The notes under the pieces: generated by a model
Told to the model about the DNA's origin: nothing
The model's input: only the letters and a program-made list of their open reading frames with translations
The model's database searches: none
Program-made: the position numbers and the translations under genes
Shown here: one piece after another, positions 1 to 8,350 of the stretch
How the letters are laid out: each line of letters opens with the position of its first letter
Position numbering within the stretch: position 1 is the stretch's first letter
Origin: an uncultured Clostridia bacterium
GTDB lineage: Bacteria > Bacillota > Clostridia > TANB77 > CAG-508
NCBI GenBank assembly: GCA_944387445.1
Contig: CALXEX010000016.1
Location: forward strand, 1 to 41,462
Length of the DNA stretch: 41,462 bases
Direction: 5' to 3'

Positions 1-1071
1 TTACAAAATTATATGTAGATGAAGAAATTAGACCAGTTATAAAACTAATATATAAATTATATATAGAAGAAGGACTGGGTAGAAAAAAGATTTGTGATAT
101 TTTAAATAGTAAATATAATTATCCAACTCCATCAGTATATTACAGACAAAAACATTTAGAAAGAGGAAGGATATATAAGCATCCAGTACAAGAACTATGG
201 TCTACATATATGATAAGTAATATATTAAACAATGATGTGTATACAGGAAATTTAAGAACTCATAAAAAGAAAACAATTTCTATAAGAGGTAAGGCAATAA
301 AACTTCCAGAGGAAGAACACTTCGTATTTGAAAATCATCATGAAGCAATTATTTCAAAAGAAACTTTTGAACTGGCACAAAATATACGAAAAAGAAAAGC
401 AAAGGCAAAATCTACATCAGGAACTAGAAAAAGAAATTATGCTTTTTCAGGATTAATTAGATGTGGTGATTGTGGTTTTGGAGTAAGTCGGCATAACAGT
501 GAACAGAAAACAAAAACAGAAGGGATATGAATGTTCACAGTATAGAACTTATGGGAAAGCAAGATGTAAATGCCATGAAATAAAGGAAAGTGATATAATC
601 ATTCATTTAAAAGAATTTCTAAAATTTACAAAAGAAAAATATCAAGATGAAATAAATAAAATAGAAATTGAAGTTAAAACTAATAAAGAACAAACCAATA
701 AAGAAAAAATTAGATTTGAAATTGAGACATTGAAAGCAGAATATAAAGTATTGTTAAATCAAAAAATAAAGGATTTAGCAGGAAATTACAATGAGTATCA
801 AAAACAGATGATAGAAAGTTCATACAAAGAATTAGAGATAGAAAAGACAAGTAGAATAGAAAAACTACAAGAAATTTTACAAAAAGAAGAACAAGAAATT
901 TCAAAAGAAAAAATAATAAAATTAAAAACTGCAATGGAATATTTTGATGAAGTTATATCTGCTGAAGTGCCTAATAGATATATTTTAGAAAACATAATTG
1001 ATACTATATGGATTTATAGTAATAAAACTGTAAAATTTGATTTAAAAGTAGATATTGAAAAATTAATATAA
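1..1071 (+). pseudogene. Large serine recombinase, C-terminal part, frameshifted
   Basis: The reading frame is already open at the window start and runs to 530. It then continues in a second frame from about 499 to 1071. The first part carries the Recombinase domain with the segment DVYTGNLRTHKKK, then the start of the zinc beta-ribbon (CGDCG). The second part resumes the ribbon (YECSQYRTYGKARC) and continues into the coiled-coil C-terminal domain typical of large serine integrases. The two halves join at an A-rich stretch near 500-525, so a single-base indel there explains the break. It may be a real mutation or a sequencing error. The N-terminal catalytic resolvase domain would lie left of the window. 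The gene ends only about 17 bases before the truncated peroxiredoxin, as expected for an integrase next to its attachment site. Confidence 0.85.
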
Positions 1072-1090
1072 CTATCCCCACATTTTAAGA
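1072..1090. other. Putative integration junction (att-type site) of the recombinase element
   Basis: This short segment separates the end of the serine recombinase from peroxiredoxin coding sequence. Reading backwards in the peroxiredoxin frame, homology-like sequence (D-F-T-P-V-C) begins at 1089, and a TAA stop lies immediately before it at 1086-1088. The change from unrelated sequence to a conserved active-site motif marks where the host gene was interrupted. The exact core dinucleotide cannot be fixed without the other end of the element or an empty site. Confidence 0.5.
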
Positions 1091-1643
1091 TTTTACCCCT
1101 GTATGTACAACAGAAATGATAGCATTTACAAAAGCACATACATATTTTAGACAATTAAATACAGAATTATTAGGATTGAGCATAGATAGTAATTCTTCGC
1201 ACTTAGCATGGGTATATGATATATACTGTAGAACCGGCATAAAAATATCTTTTCCAATCATTGCTGATAGAAACGGAGAAATTGCCAGAAGATATGGCAT
1301 GATTGCAAGTGATATTAGTAATACAGAAACCGTTAGAAATGTCTATATTATAGATGACAAAGGAATTATTAGAACGATTTTAATTTATCCAATGAATGTG
1401 GGAAGATTTATACCAGAAATTATCAGAGTTGTGCAAGCATTACAAATGGCAGATTGTGCAAATGGTTCTACTGCAGTAAATTGGATGCCAAATCAACCAG
1501 TCATTGTTTCACCACCAAAAACTTATGATGAACTCGTAGAACGTGTGAGTGAAATAGAGAATAATAGAAATGGAATTAGTTGGTATCTAAGCTTTAAAGA
1601 AGTACCTAAAAATTGTATCAATGATAATTGTAACAATGAATAA
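1089..1643 (+). pseudogene. 1-Cys (Prx6-type) peroxiredoxin, 5'-truncated
   Basis: The frame from 1089 reads DFTPVCTTEM and continues without interruption to the stop at 1643. PVCTTE is the peroxidatic-Cys motif of AhpC/TSA peroxiredoxins, with the Cys codon at 1104-1106. The long C-terminal part (NWMPNQPVIVSPPKTYDEL) is typical of the 1-Cys Prx6 subgroup, which reduces peroxides. About 45-50 residues that normally precede the motif are missing and an in-frame stop lies directly upstream. An ATG at 1116 exists, but translation from it would lack the catalytic Cys. The most likely cause is integration of the recombinase-bearing element at this position. The gene might be restored if the element excises and the 5' part still exists at its other end. 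Confidence 0.82.
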
Positions 1644-1698
1644 GTCCATTCTAGTATTGTTTAGCTTATTTTTTGAATTTGTATATAAAACTTGTATA

Positions 1699-1749
1699 TG
1701 GTCAAGAAAATGTGATATCATATAGATATATTGGTCAAGAAAATGTGAT
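1699..1749. repeat. Two direct copies of an 18-bp sequence
   Basis: The sequence TGGTCAAGAAAATGTGAT occurs at 1699-1716 and again at 1732-1749, a centre spacing of 33 bp or about three helical turns. It lies between the truncated peroxiredoxin and the HAD phosphatase. It could be a pair of regulator-binding sites upstream of the phosphatase gene or a small local duplication. Nothing else in the window identifies its role. Confidence 0.6.
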
Positions 1750-1828
1750 TTTACATTAAAAATTAATAAAATTAAAGAGGCTTAATTGGAATAGTGAAAA
1801 TTATATAAACGAAATAGGAGAGAAATAG

Positions 1829-2590
1829 ATGAACCAATTAATAGTTATAGATTTAGATGGAACATTATTAAGAAATGATAAAACCGTATCAGACGAGACA
1901 GTAGAAAGTTTAATAGAATTTAAAAATAGAAATAATAAAATCCTATTTGCGACAGCAAGACCACCAAGAGATGCTTATAAATATGTACCTCAAAAACTAA
2001 GAGACAATCCCATTATTTGTTATAATGGTGCTTGTATGATTAATGGTAAAGACATATTATATAAAAAAGAAATGTCAAAAGATACTGTATATAAGATAAT
2101 AGAAACATCACAAAAATCGGGATATGATCAAATTTGTTTTGAAATTAACGACAAATTATATTCAAATTTTGATACTTCTGACTTTTTCGGAAAAGCTCCA
2201 ACAGAAATTGTGGATTTAGCCAAATTGGATATGAAAGCAGTATATAAAGTGATTATTTGTAATAAAATGCCTATTTCTCATGATTTTCTTACGATTTTAC
2301 CAGATACATGTAAAGGTATCGTTACAGATAACGGACAGTTATGCCAAATTATGAATCAAGAAGTATCTAAATGGAATAGCATACAATCCATAATCAAAAC
2401 ATGGAATATAAAAAACGAAGACATTATAGCATTTGGGGATGATTATAATGATTTAGATATGATAAAACATGCAGGAATTGGTGTCGCTATGGGAAATGCG
2501 GAAAAAGCTGTAAAAGATTCTGCAGATTTTATAACAGATTCCAATATGAATGATGGCATTGCCAAATATTTAAAAGAAAATATATTGTAG
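1829..2590 (+). CDS. Cof-type HAD-IIB family hydrolase
   Basis: This 253-residue protein starts with the HAD nucleophile motif DLDGTLL near residue 8 and ends with motif III/IV FGDDYNDLDMIKHAGIGVAMGNA-type sequence near residue 202. The conserved Lys (K-W-N) precedes it. The long middle part is the type IIB cap. Members of this family are Mg-dependent phosphatases acting on sugar phosphates, flavin or other small phosphorylated metabolites in the cytosol; the substrate cannot be read from sequence. A GGAGAG ribosome-binding site precedes the ATG. The length is normal for the family. It stands alone, after the direct repeat pair. Confidence 0.9.
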   Translation: MNQLIVIDLDGTLLRNDKTVSDETVESLIEFKNRNNKILFATARPPRDAYKYVPQKLRDNPIICYNGACMINGKDILYKKEMSKDTVYKIIETSQKSGYDQICFEINDKLYSNFDTSDFFGKAPTEIVDLAKLDMKAVYKVIICNKMPISHDFLTILPDTCKGIVTDNGQLCQIMNQEVSKWNSIQSIIKTWNIKNEDIIAFGDDYNDLDMIKHAGIGVAMGNAEKAVKDSADFITDSNMNDGIAKYLKENIL

Positions 2591-2725
2591 AAAAATGTCT
2601 TATTTAAAACGTTTATCAAATTAAAAACTGGAAATCCTCTAAAAAAGAATACAAATAAAAAATTTTCACATAATAATAGTATGAACAAAAATGATGTTCA
2701 TATACAAATTTTTGGAGGTAATAAA

Positions 2726-2893
2726 ATGGAAGGAAATCAAAAAATACATTGTACAGTTGGAACATGTAAGTACAATGAAAACGGGCAAAATTTGTGCAAA
2801 TTACAAGCAATCCAAGTAGAACCAACGAAAAATTGTAATACGAAACAACCAGAAGAATCTATGTGTTCAAGCTATATTTATGGGAAGGAATAA
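2726..2893 (+). CDS. DUF1540 small Cys-rich protein
   Basis: This is a 55-residue protein. The start at 2726 is chosen because GGAGGT lies just upstream; an in-frame upstream ATG at 2681 has no such site. It has the family pattern C-T-V-G-T-C-K-Y-N, then a Cys after LC, C-N-T and C-S-S-Y, five Cys in all, which suggests metal binding. DUF1540 proteins are common in Firmicutes, and some are linked to sporulation, but the function is unknown. It lies between the HAD hydrolase and the aldolase and appears to be a separate unit. Confidence 0.82.
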   Translation: MEGNQKIHCTVGTCKYNENGQNLCKLQAIQVEPTKNCNTKQPEESMCSSYIYGKE

Positions 2894-2912
2894 TTTTTCT
2901 TCTCATTTTTTC

Positions 2913-2941
2913 TTGACATATCTATAAATTAGAAATAAAAT
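2913..2941 (+). promoter_or_regulatory. Sigma-A-type promoter for fba
   Basis: TTGACA at 2913-2918 and TAAAAT at 2936-2941 are separated by 17 bp. The leader that follows has a GGGG-agaa-CCCC mini-hairpin and a strong AAGGAGG site directly before the aldolase ATG. Confidence 0.75.
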
Positions 2942-2990
2942 AGCTTTAGCAAAATCAATAGGGGGAGAACCCCAAAAAGGAGGAAAAGAT

Positions 2991-3920
2991 ATGTTAGTTA
3001 CAACAAAGGAAATGTTTGAAAAATCAATGAAAGAAGGATTTGCAGTAGGTGCATTTAATGTAAATAATATGGAAATTGTACAAGCCATAACAGATGCGGC
3101 TCATGAAACACAATCACCAGTAATTTTACAAGCATCAGCAAGTGCAATAAAATATGCAAGAATAGGATATTTAATGAAAATGGTACAAGCAGCAGTAGAA
3201 GAATACCCAGAAGTACCAATTGCCATTCATTTAGACCATGGACCAGATTTTGAAACTGCTAAAATGTGTATTGATAATGGATTTACATCAGTAATGATAG
3301 ATGGTTCAAAATATGATTTTGAAGAAAATATAGCTTTAACAAAACAAGTAGTAGATTATGCACATTCTAAAGGCGTTGTAGTTGAAGCAGAACTTGGAAA
3401 ATTAGCTGGTATAGAAGATGATGTAAATGTTTCTGCATCTGATGCTATGTATACAGATCCAGCTCAAGCAGAAGAATTTGTAAAAAGAACAGGTTGTGAT
3501 TCTTTAGCAATTGCTATCGGAACTAGCCATGGAGCATATAAGTTTAAAGGTGAAGCAAAACTAAGATTTGATATCTTGAAAGAAATTAAAGAAAGAATTC
3601 CAAATACACCAATCGTATTACATGGTGCTTCAACAGTTATACCAGAATTAGTTGATATGTGTAATCAATATGGTGGAAATATACCTGGAGCTAAAGGTGT
3701 ACCAGATGAAATGTTACATGAAGCAAGTATATCTGGAGTTTCTAAAATTAATGTTGATACAGATCTAAGAGTAGCTATGACAGCAGGAATTAGAAAAGTA
3801 TTTGTAGAAGATCCAAGTGCTTTTGATCCTAGAAAATATTTAAAACCAGCTAGAGACTTAATAAAAGAAACAGTTGCTCATAAAATGAAAGATGTATTTG
3901 GTTCAGCTGGAAAAATATAG
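2991..3920 (+). CDS. fba: Class II fructose-1,6-bisphosphate aldolase
   Basis: This 309-residue cytosolic enzyme cleaves fructose 1,6-bisphosphate to dihydroxyacetone phosphate and glyceraldehyde 3-phosphate in glycolysis. The metal site is visible: HLDHG near residue 82, EAELG near 134, the second Zn-ligand region GTSHGAYK near 178, and VLHGAS near 210. NVDTDLR near residue 257 is the phosphate-binding segment. The length fits the class II ketose-bisphosphate aldolase family. It has its own consensus promoter and a strong Shine-Dalgarno, in line with high expression. The next gene follows after 15 bases and is probably co-transcribed. Confidence 0.96.
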   Translation: MLVTTKEMFEKSMKEGFAVGAFNVNNMEIVQAITDAAHETQSPVILQASASAIKYARIGYLMKMVQAAVEEYPEVPIAIHLDHGPDFETAKMCIDNGFTSVMIDGSKYDFEENIALTKQVVDYAHSKGVVVEAELGKLAGIEDDVNVSASDAMYTDPAQAEEFVKRTGCDSLAIAIGTSHGAYKFKGEAKLRFDILKEIKERIPNTPIVLHGASTVIPELVDMCNQYGGNIPGAKGVPDEMLHEASISGVSKINVDTDLRVAMTAGIRKVFVEDPSAFDPRKYLKPARDLIKETVAHKMKDVFGSAGKI

Positions 3921-3935
3921 TAAGGGGAGAAAAAT

Positions 3936-4424
3936 ATGCCTAAATTTAGTAAAGAAATAATTATTGGATTATATAAAAGACCGAATTCATTGAATGCAAT
4001 GGAAATATGGGCAAAATCTGATTACTTTACTTCTATTACAAAAATAAGAGCAGTCATAAAGGAAGCTATTGCATCTGGTGAAATTACAGAAGAAGATGAA
4101 GCTGTTTTTAAAAAAAGAAAAAAAGCCGAAGAGCGAGAAAAAGAAGATAGAAAGAAAAAATTGAAATCTATCATATTAACTAACTTTTCGACAGGTATAT
4201 CAAGAAGAGAAATTGCAGAAAAAATAGAGCAAGAAACAGGAATAAAAACAAACGCAACAGAAGTCGGAAAGTTGATAGAAGATTTAAGGCAGACAGGTTA
4301 TATAACAGAAGAAGCATATAAAGAAAGCTTACGTAGAGTAAGAGAAAATGCTGTTAAAAAATCTATTTCAACGCTAGAAGCAAAAAGGCGAAAGCAAAAG
4401 CAAGAAAAAGGATTAGAACTATAA
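3936..4424 (+). CDS. Unrecognised protein with two HTH-like repeats
   Basis: This is a 162-residue basic protein I do not recognise. It seems to consist of two diverged copies of one unit. Each begins with a short hydrophobic helix (EIIIGLY; SIILTNF), has a putative helix-turn-helix middle (AMEIWAKSDYF; REIAEKIEQETG), a helix with IREVI/VGKLIEDL-like sequence, and ends with G-x-I-T-E-E followed by a charged Lys/Arg-rich tail. This architecture suggests a winged-helix-like nucleic-acid-binding protein. It is probably in an operon with fba. The stop codon sits in the loop of the terminator hairpin. Confidence 0.75.
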   Translation: MPKFSKEIIIGLYKRPNSLNAMEIWAKSDYFTSITKIRAVIKEAIASGEITEEDEAVFKKRKKAEEREKEDRKKKLKSIILTNFSTGISRREIAEKIEQETGIKTNATEVGKLIEDLRQTGYITEEAYKESLRRVRENAVKKSISTLEAKRRKQKQEKGLEL

Positions 4425-4438
4425 TCTAATCCTTTTTT
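4405..4438 (+). terminator. Intrinsic terminator of the fba operon
   Basis: A 13-bp perfect stem pairs 4405-4417 with 4425-4437 around a 7-nt loop, and the right arm runs into six T. It overlaps the end of the upstream coding sequence. Because A-runs flank the left arm, it may also act for the opposite strand. Confidence 0.85.
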
Positions 4439-4494
4439 GGACTTATAAATAATAAATTTAATACTAGCATAATAATTATTACATACAAAAATTC

Positions 4495-4956
4495 TTATTT
4501 ATATAACTGTTTATTTTTCAAATTAATAGCAATTTGCTTTTCTGCATCCTTTTTAGCAATATCTTGACGTTTATCATACAATTTTTTTCCTTTTCCAATA
4601 CCTAATTCGAGTTTTACAAAATTTCCTTTAAAATAAATACTGATAGGAATTAAGGTATATCCTTTTTGTTTGGTAAGTCCAATTAATCGATTAATTTCTC
4701 TTTTGTTTAGTAATAGTTTTCGATCTCTTAATGGATTTTTATTAAAAATATTTCCATGTTCATATGGACTAATATGCATCCCTGATATGTAGACTTCACC
4801 ATTTCTGATATTAGCATAACTATCTTTTAAATTAACTTTACCAGCTCGAATAGATTTAATTTCAGTTCCAAATAGGACAATACCAGCTTCTATTTTATCT
4901 TCAATAAAATAATTATGATAAGCTGTTGGATTTTTTGCAATTAACTTTGTATTCAT
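4495..4956 (-). CDS. smpB: SsrA-binding protein SmpB
   Basis: This 153-residue protein binds tmRNA and brings it to stalled ribosomes for trans-translation. Diagnostic segments are the N-terminal [19 protein letters not shown], the GTEIKSIR motif, the ISPYEHGN segment, and the C-terminal basic tail starting at GKKLYDKR, which becomes the A-site helix. The length is standard. AGAGGT precedes the start. Neither rnr nor ssrA is seen next to it in this window. Confidence 0.97.
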   Translation of the reverse strand: MNTKLIAKNPTAYHNYFIEDKIEAGIVLFGTEIKSIRAGKVNLKDSYANIRNGEVYISGMHISPYEHGNIFNKNPLRDRKLLLNKREINRLIGLTKQKGYTLIPISIYFKGNFVKLELGIGKGKKLYDKRQDIAKKDAEKQIAINLKNKQLYK

Positions 4957-5014
4957 ATCATTACCTCTTTATTTTTTGAATATTATATCATAGATTATTA
5001 AATAATAAAATAGA

Positions 5015-5046
5015 ACAGATAGAAATCTTCTTAAATTTCTATCTGT
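5015..5046 (-). terminator. Terminator-like hairpin after the 5066-5569 gene
   Basis: A perfect 12-bp stem pairs 5015-5026 with 5035-5046 around an 8-nt loop. Read on the minus strand it lies about 20 bases past the stop of the upstream gene and is followed by a T-rich but interrupted stretch. It is probably a weak terminator ahead of smpB. Confidence 0.6.
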
Positions 5047-5065
5047 CTAGGAAAATCAATAAAAA

Positions 5066-5569
5066 TTAATCTCTTCTTGAATGATGATTTTCAGAAGTTA
5101 CCTGCATTGAATAATACCATACAGCAGCAATGATTGCAATTGCAGCAATACCTAAAATCAACCAAGTCCAAGCTGTTGCGTTCATACCCATAAAAGTTGC
5201 ATTTCCGTTTGTTGAAGTTCTTGCTGCTGTATAAGTATCATTGTTTATGTTTGCATTTCTAGATGTTGAATCATTCATATCTCTTTCTAGAGTATTTCCT
5301 GTATTTTCAATGGCGTTACCAGCATTTTCCATGGTGTTTTCCGTTTTATTCATAGAATCTTGCATAGTATCTCCAGCAGTATTCATAGCATCTTGAACAG
5401 CATTTCCAGCATTTTGCATAGCACCTTCAACGGCATCTTCTGTGTTATTAACAGCATCTCTAACTGTATTGGTTGCATCTTTTAAAACATCTTCTGTTGC
5501 AAAACATACAGAAAAAGAAAATACAATTGAAACGATTAAAACAAATGTAGCAATTAATTTTTTCTGCAT
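5066..5569 (-). CDS. Secreted helical-repeat protein with C-terminal membrane anchor
   Basis: This 167-residue protein has a signal peptide (hydrophobic 5-22, likely cleavage after CFA). It continues with a repetitive amphipathic region of about 11-residue units rich in N-A, D-A-M and E-N-T (DAVEGAMQNAGNAVQDAMNT), and ends with a transmembrane helix near residues 130-155 (AWTWLILGIAAIAIIAAVW) and a short charged tail. The repeat resembles LEA/apolipoprotein-like amphipathic helices. I do not recognise a defined family. A strong AAAGGAGG site precedes the ATG. Its upstream leader contains a hairpin with a T-run. The 5726-6121 gene has a comparable layout, so the two may be functionally linked. 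Confidence 0.75.
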   Translation of the reverse strand: MQKKLIATFVLIVSIVFSFSVCFATEDVLKDATNTVRDAVNNTEDAVEGAMQNAGNAVQDAMNTAGDTMQDSMNKTENTMENAGNAIENTGNTLERDMNDSTSRNANINNDTYTAARTSTNGNATFMGMNATAWTWLILGIAAIAIIAAVWYYSMQVTSENHHSRRD

Positions 5570-5587
5570 AATCTATTCCTCCTTTAA

Positions 5588-5639
5588 CTAAAAAAATAGT
5601 AATGAAAATATGATAAGACAATATATTCTCATTACTATT
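5588..5639 (-). promoter_or_regulatory. Leader hairpin with U-run (attenuator or second terminator)
   Basis: An 11-bp perfect inverted repeat, 5595-5605 with 5629-5639, is extended inward by a further AATAT/ATATT pairing. On the minus strand the stem is followed directly by seven T, and then by the Shine-Dalgarno of the 5066-5569 gene. It therefore lies between any upstream promoter and the start codon, where it could terminate or attenuate transcription. Confidence 0.55.
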
Positions 5640-5675
5640 ATCTAAAAAAGAGAAAAAATTATACATGAAAAAATT

Positions 5676-5710
5676 GCAAAAAAGATTTTAACCTATCAAG
5701 TTAAAATCTT
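5676..5710 (-). terminator. Intrinsic terminator of the 5726-6121 gene
   Basis: An 11-bp perfect stem pairs 5682-5692 with 5700-5710 around a 7-nt loop. On the minus strand it lies just past the stop codon and is followed by TTTTTGCAATTTTTT. Confidence 0.8.
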
Positions 5711-5725
5711 GTAAAAAAGTATCTA

Positions 5726-6121
5726 TTATTTGCCAAGTCGAATTAAGATGGCAATTGCTAATAAAATCAGCAATACACCAATAGCAATTAAAATAATTGA
5801 TAAAATATTTGAAATTCCTAAATCACTTTCAGGTAATCCTCCTTGTACAGTTACTGAATTTGTATTGCTTGGAGAACTACTGGTTGAAGATGATGTACTT
5901 GACGAATTAGCTGAATTAGAAGTATTTCTTGTATTTGTTGAATTTGTATTAGATGTGTTTGTACTAGATGTGTTCGAACTATTAGATGTATTAGAATTAG
6001 TTGTTGTATTTAGTGTATTTGTTTCAGTTATATTCATATCTACAGCAAAAACATTGGTAGCAAAGGATAATAATACCAATAACATACCCATAATAAAAAA
6101 TATTTTTAAATTTTTAATCAT
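5726..6121 (-). CDS. Secreted Asn/Thr/Ser-rich protein with C-terminal membrane helix
   Basis: This 131-residue protein has a signal peptide (hydrophobic 8-24, ending NVFA). A low-complexity linker of about 60 residues is almost entirely N, T and S. It ends with one transmembrane segment (ISNILSIILIAIGVLLILLAIAILI) and the short tail RLGK. No fold is recognisable. The linker resembles the tail of the class A PBP at 12585-15191 and is probably an extended spacer across the wall. It is transcribed alone and ends at a good terminator. It is divergent from the DUF2207 gene. Confidence 0.75.
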   Translation of the reverse strand: MIKNLKIFFIMGMLLVLLSFATNVFAVDMNITETNTLNTTTNSNTSNSSNTSSTNTSNTNSTNTRNTSNSANSSSTSSSTSSSPSNTNSVTVQGGLPESDLGISNILSIILIAIGVLLILLAIAILIRLGK

Positions 6122-6276
6122 ATTTTATACCTCCATAAACATCAAAAAATTTGTCTTAAGTTCTTTACTATGATACCACAAATATTAAAAATATGTCTAG
6201 TATTTTTAAAAAAATCTAGAAAATATATATATTTTTTTTAAACTTATGATATGATAAAAGCAAAAGGGGGAAGAAA

Positions 6277-8292
6277 ATGAAAAAGTTTTTAAAAAAAATA
6301 CTAATCATAATTATCATATCTGCAAGTATTTCAATGTTTTTTATCATAGCGATGATGAAAGATAGTCGAAATGAGAAAATACAATACTTAAATCATCTTA
6401 ATTATGACGTATCTTTAAATAAGGATGGAAGTATTAATGTTGTAGAAACATGGGATATCTACGTAAAAAATACAGGAACATTATTTAAGAATTTTTCACT
6501 TTCCAAAAGTTTATATGGAAATATCACAGATGTAAAAGTGAAAGATTTAGAGAATAATTTGGAGTTAACAGAAATTTACGAAGAAAAATATCATGTTGAA
6601 AATAATTTGTTTTATGCTTTAGATATTGGAGGGAATGTTTTTGAAATTGCTTGGGGAACTGGTATGAGTACATCTTCAGGAAATCGAAAATATCAAGTTT
6701 CCTACAAAATCGAGGATGTTATAACAAGTTATAAGGATTGCCAAGAATTTTATTGGAAATTTATTGAAGAAGGAAAAAATGCAATTCCTGTAAAAACACT
6801 AACAGGGAAAATTACATTACCACAAGAAGTTCAAAATATCGATAATTTAAAAGTATGGGGACATGGTCAAGTTAATGGTAACATCGAAAGAACCTCTAAT
6901 AATTTAGTAGAATTTGAAATCAATAATTTAAGACCTAATGCTATGTTAGAAGTAAGAGTAGTAACAACAGAAGATATATTTAATGTATCAGAAAACAAGG
7001 AAAGAAAATATCGTAATATAGACAAAATTATAGAAGAAGAAACACAATGGTCAGATGAAACTAACAGACAATCTATGATAACCAAAATTGTTTTAATAGC
7101 AATTTATGCAATTTTATTGATTATTTATATTGTAAAAATTATTAAATATAGAAAAATTAATCACAAAGAAAATGATGGTATTATAAAAAAAGATTTAGAA
7201 TATTATAGAGAAATTCCTAGAGAAGGAGATTCTACACCTAATGAAGCGATTTATCTATACCATTTTGCAAAAGAAAAGTTAGAAACCTCAACAGTTCAAT
7301 CACAAATGGTTGCTTCTACTATATTAAATTTGTGTTTAAAAAAGATCATTACATTAGAAACAGAAGGAGAAAATATTTATATTTCTCTAATTGGAGATGG
7401 CAGGTCATTAAAAAAAGAAGAATATCAAGTATATAAATTATTAGCAGAAGCAATGAAAGGAAAAGAAAAATTAGAAATCAAAGAACTAAATGACTATGCT
7501 AAAGAGCACTATTCAAATTATAGTGTATATATAAATCGTATGGTAAACGAAACGAGAAATGAATTGTACAATATGCAATATATAGATAAGAAAGAAGAAA
7601 ATACATATAGACAATCTAAATCTGCAGGTTTGTTTTTTAATATATTTTTATGTGTTTATATTTTCTTGCTAACTTTTTTAGCTCTTATCCATATACCAGC
7701 ATTTCGTATTCCAGTAGATATTTCTCTAGCAATTGGATGGAGAGAAAATTTAACAACATTTGGAATCATAATATTGCCATTAATAATTGTTATTCTATAT
7801 TCTCTATATCTAAAATCGAAAATTGAAAATAAGATAGCAGTCATTACACAAAAAGGTTATGATGAAAAAATACAGTGGGAAGCATTAAAAAGATTTTTAG
7901 AGAACTATTCGTTGTTGAATGAAAAAGAAATACCTCAATTAGCCGTTTGGGAAAAATATCTAGTGTATGCAACTGGTTTTGGAATTGCCAATAAAGTAAT
8001 TGATCAAATGAGAGCTAAATATCCAAAAGTATTTCTTGAAGATACTTGGGATACAGAAATGAAAAAGAATTATCCTATTATTTATTTTTCAACAAATCCT
8101 ATATATTATGCAACACATACCATTGGAACTTCAACCATCTCTTTGCTAGACCAAAGTGTATCAAAAGCATATGAAACATCTGTTGCACAAATTGCAATAC
8201 ACAATACTTCTAGTGGTTTCGGAGGAGGCGGAGGCTTCTCCGGAGGCGGTGGACGGCGGAGGTGGCCGGAGGCCGGAATGGGTGGAAGATAA
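6277..8292 (+). CDS. DUF2207 domain membrane protein
   Basis: This 671-residue protein has an N-terminal signal-anchor (residues 8-27), a large extracytoplasmic DUF2207 beta domain (about 35-235), a transmembrane helix near 268-290, a cytoplasmic part, two more helices near 450-470 and 485-510, and a Gly-rich C-terminus. Members occur widely in Firmicutes and Actinobacteria; their function is unknown. The usual ending is an uninterrupted Gly-rich tail. Here the tail reads GGGGGFSGGGG and then RRRWPEAG before GMGGR. The DNA suggests three closely spaced single-base insertions that together keep the frame (around 8254-8276), so this piece may be altered or contain assembly errors. AGGGGGAAG precedes the ATG. 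Confidence 0.88.
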   Translation: MKKFLKKILIIIIISASISMFFIIAMMKDSRNEKIQYLNHLNYDVSLNKDGSINVVETWDIYVKNTGTLFKNFSLSKSLYGNITDVKVKDLENNLELTEIYEEKYHVENNLFYALDIGGNVFEIAWGTGMSTSSGNRKYQVSYKIEDVITSYKDCQEFYWKFIEEGKNAIPVKTLTGKITLPQEVQNIDNLKVWGHGQVNGNIERTSNNLVEFEINNLRPNAMLEVRVVTTEDIFNVSENKERKYRNIDKIIEEETQWSDETNRQSMITKIVLIAIYAILLIIYIVKIIKYRKINHKENDGIIKKDLEYYREIPREGDSTPNEAIYLYHFAKEKLETSTVQSQMVASTILNLCLKKIITLETEGENIYISLIGDGRSLKKEEYQVYKLLAEAMKGKEKLEIKELNDYAKEHYSNYSVYINRMVNETRNELYNMQYIDKKEENTYRQSKSAGLFFNIFLCVYIFLLTFLALIHIPAFRIPVDISLAIGWRENLTTFGIIILPLIIVILYSLYLKSKIENKIAVITQKGYDEKIQWEALKRFLENYSLLNEKEIPQLAVWEKYLVYATGFGIANKVIDQMRAKYPKVFLEDTWDTEMKKNYPIIYFSTNPIYYATHTIGTSTISLLDQSVSKAYETSVAQIAIHNTSSGFGGGGGFSGGGGRRRWPEAGMGGR

Positions 8293-8321
8293 AAATAGAT
8301 TATGGAAGAATTAATATGTTT

Positions 8322-8350
8322 AAGGTAATACAATCTTGTATTGCCTTTTT
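8322..8350 (+). terminator. Intrinsic terminator after the DUF2207 gene
   Basis: The arms AAGGTAATACAA (8322-8333) and TTGTATTGCCTT (8336-8347) pair with one G-U, and the right arm runs into five T. Confidence 0.75.

Noticed and set aside
5730-6173. 147-codon plus-strand frame opposite the N/T/S-rich protein
   Set aside because: The minus-strand product has a clear signal peptide, spacer and anchor plus a terminator; the plus frame is an antisense shadow of low-complexity codons.
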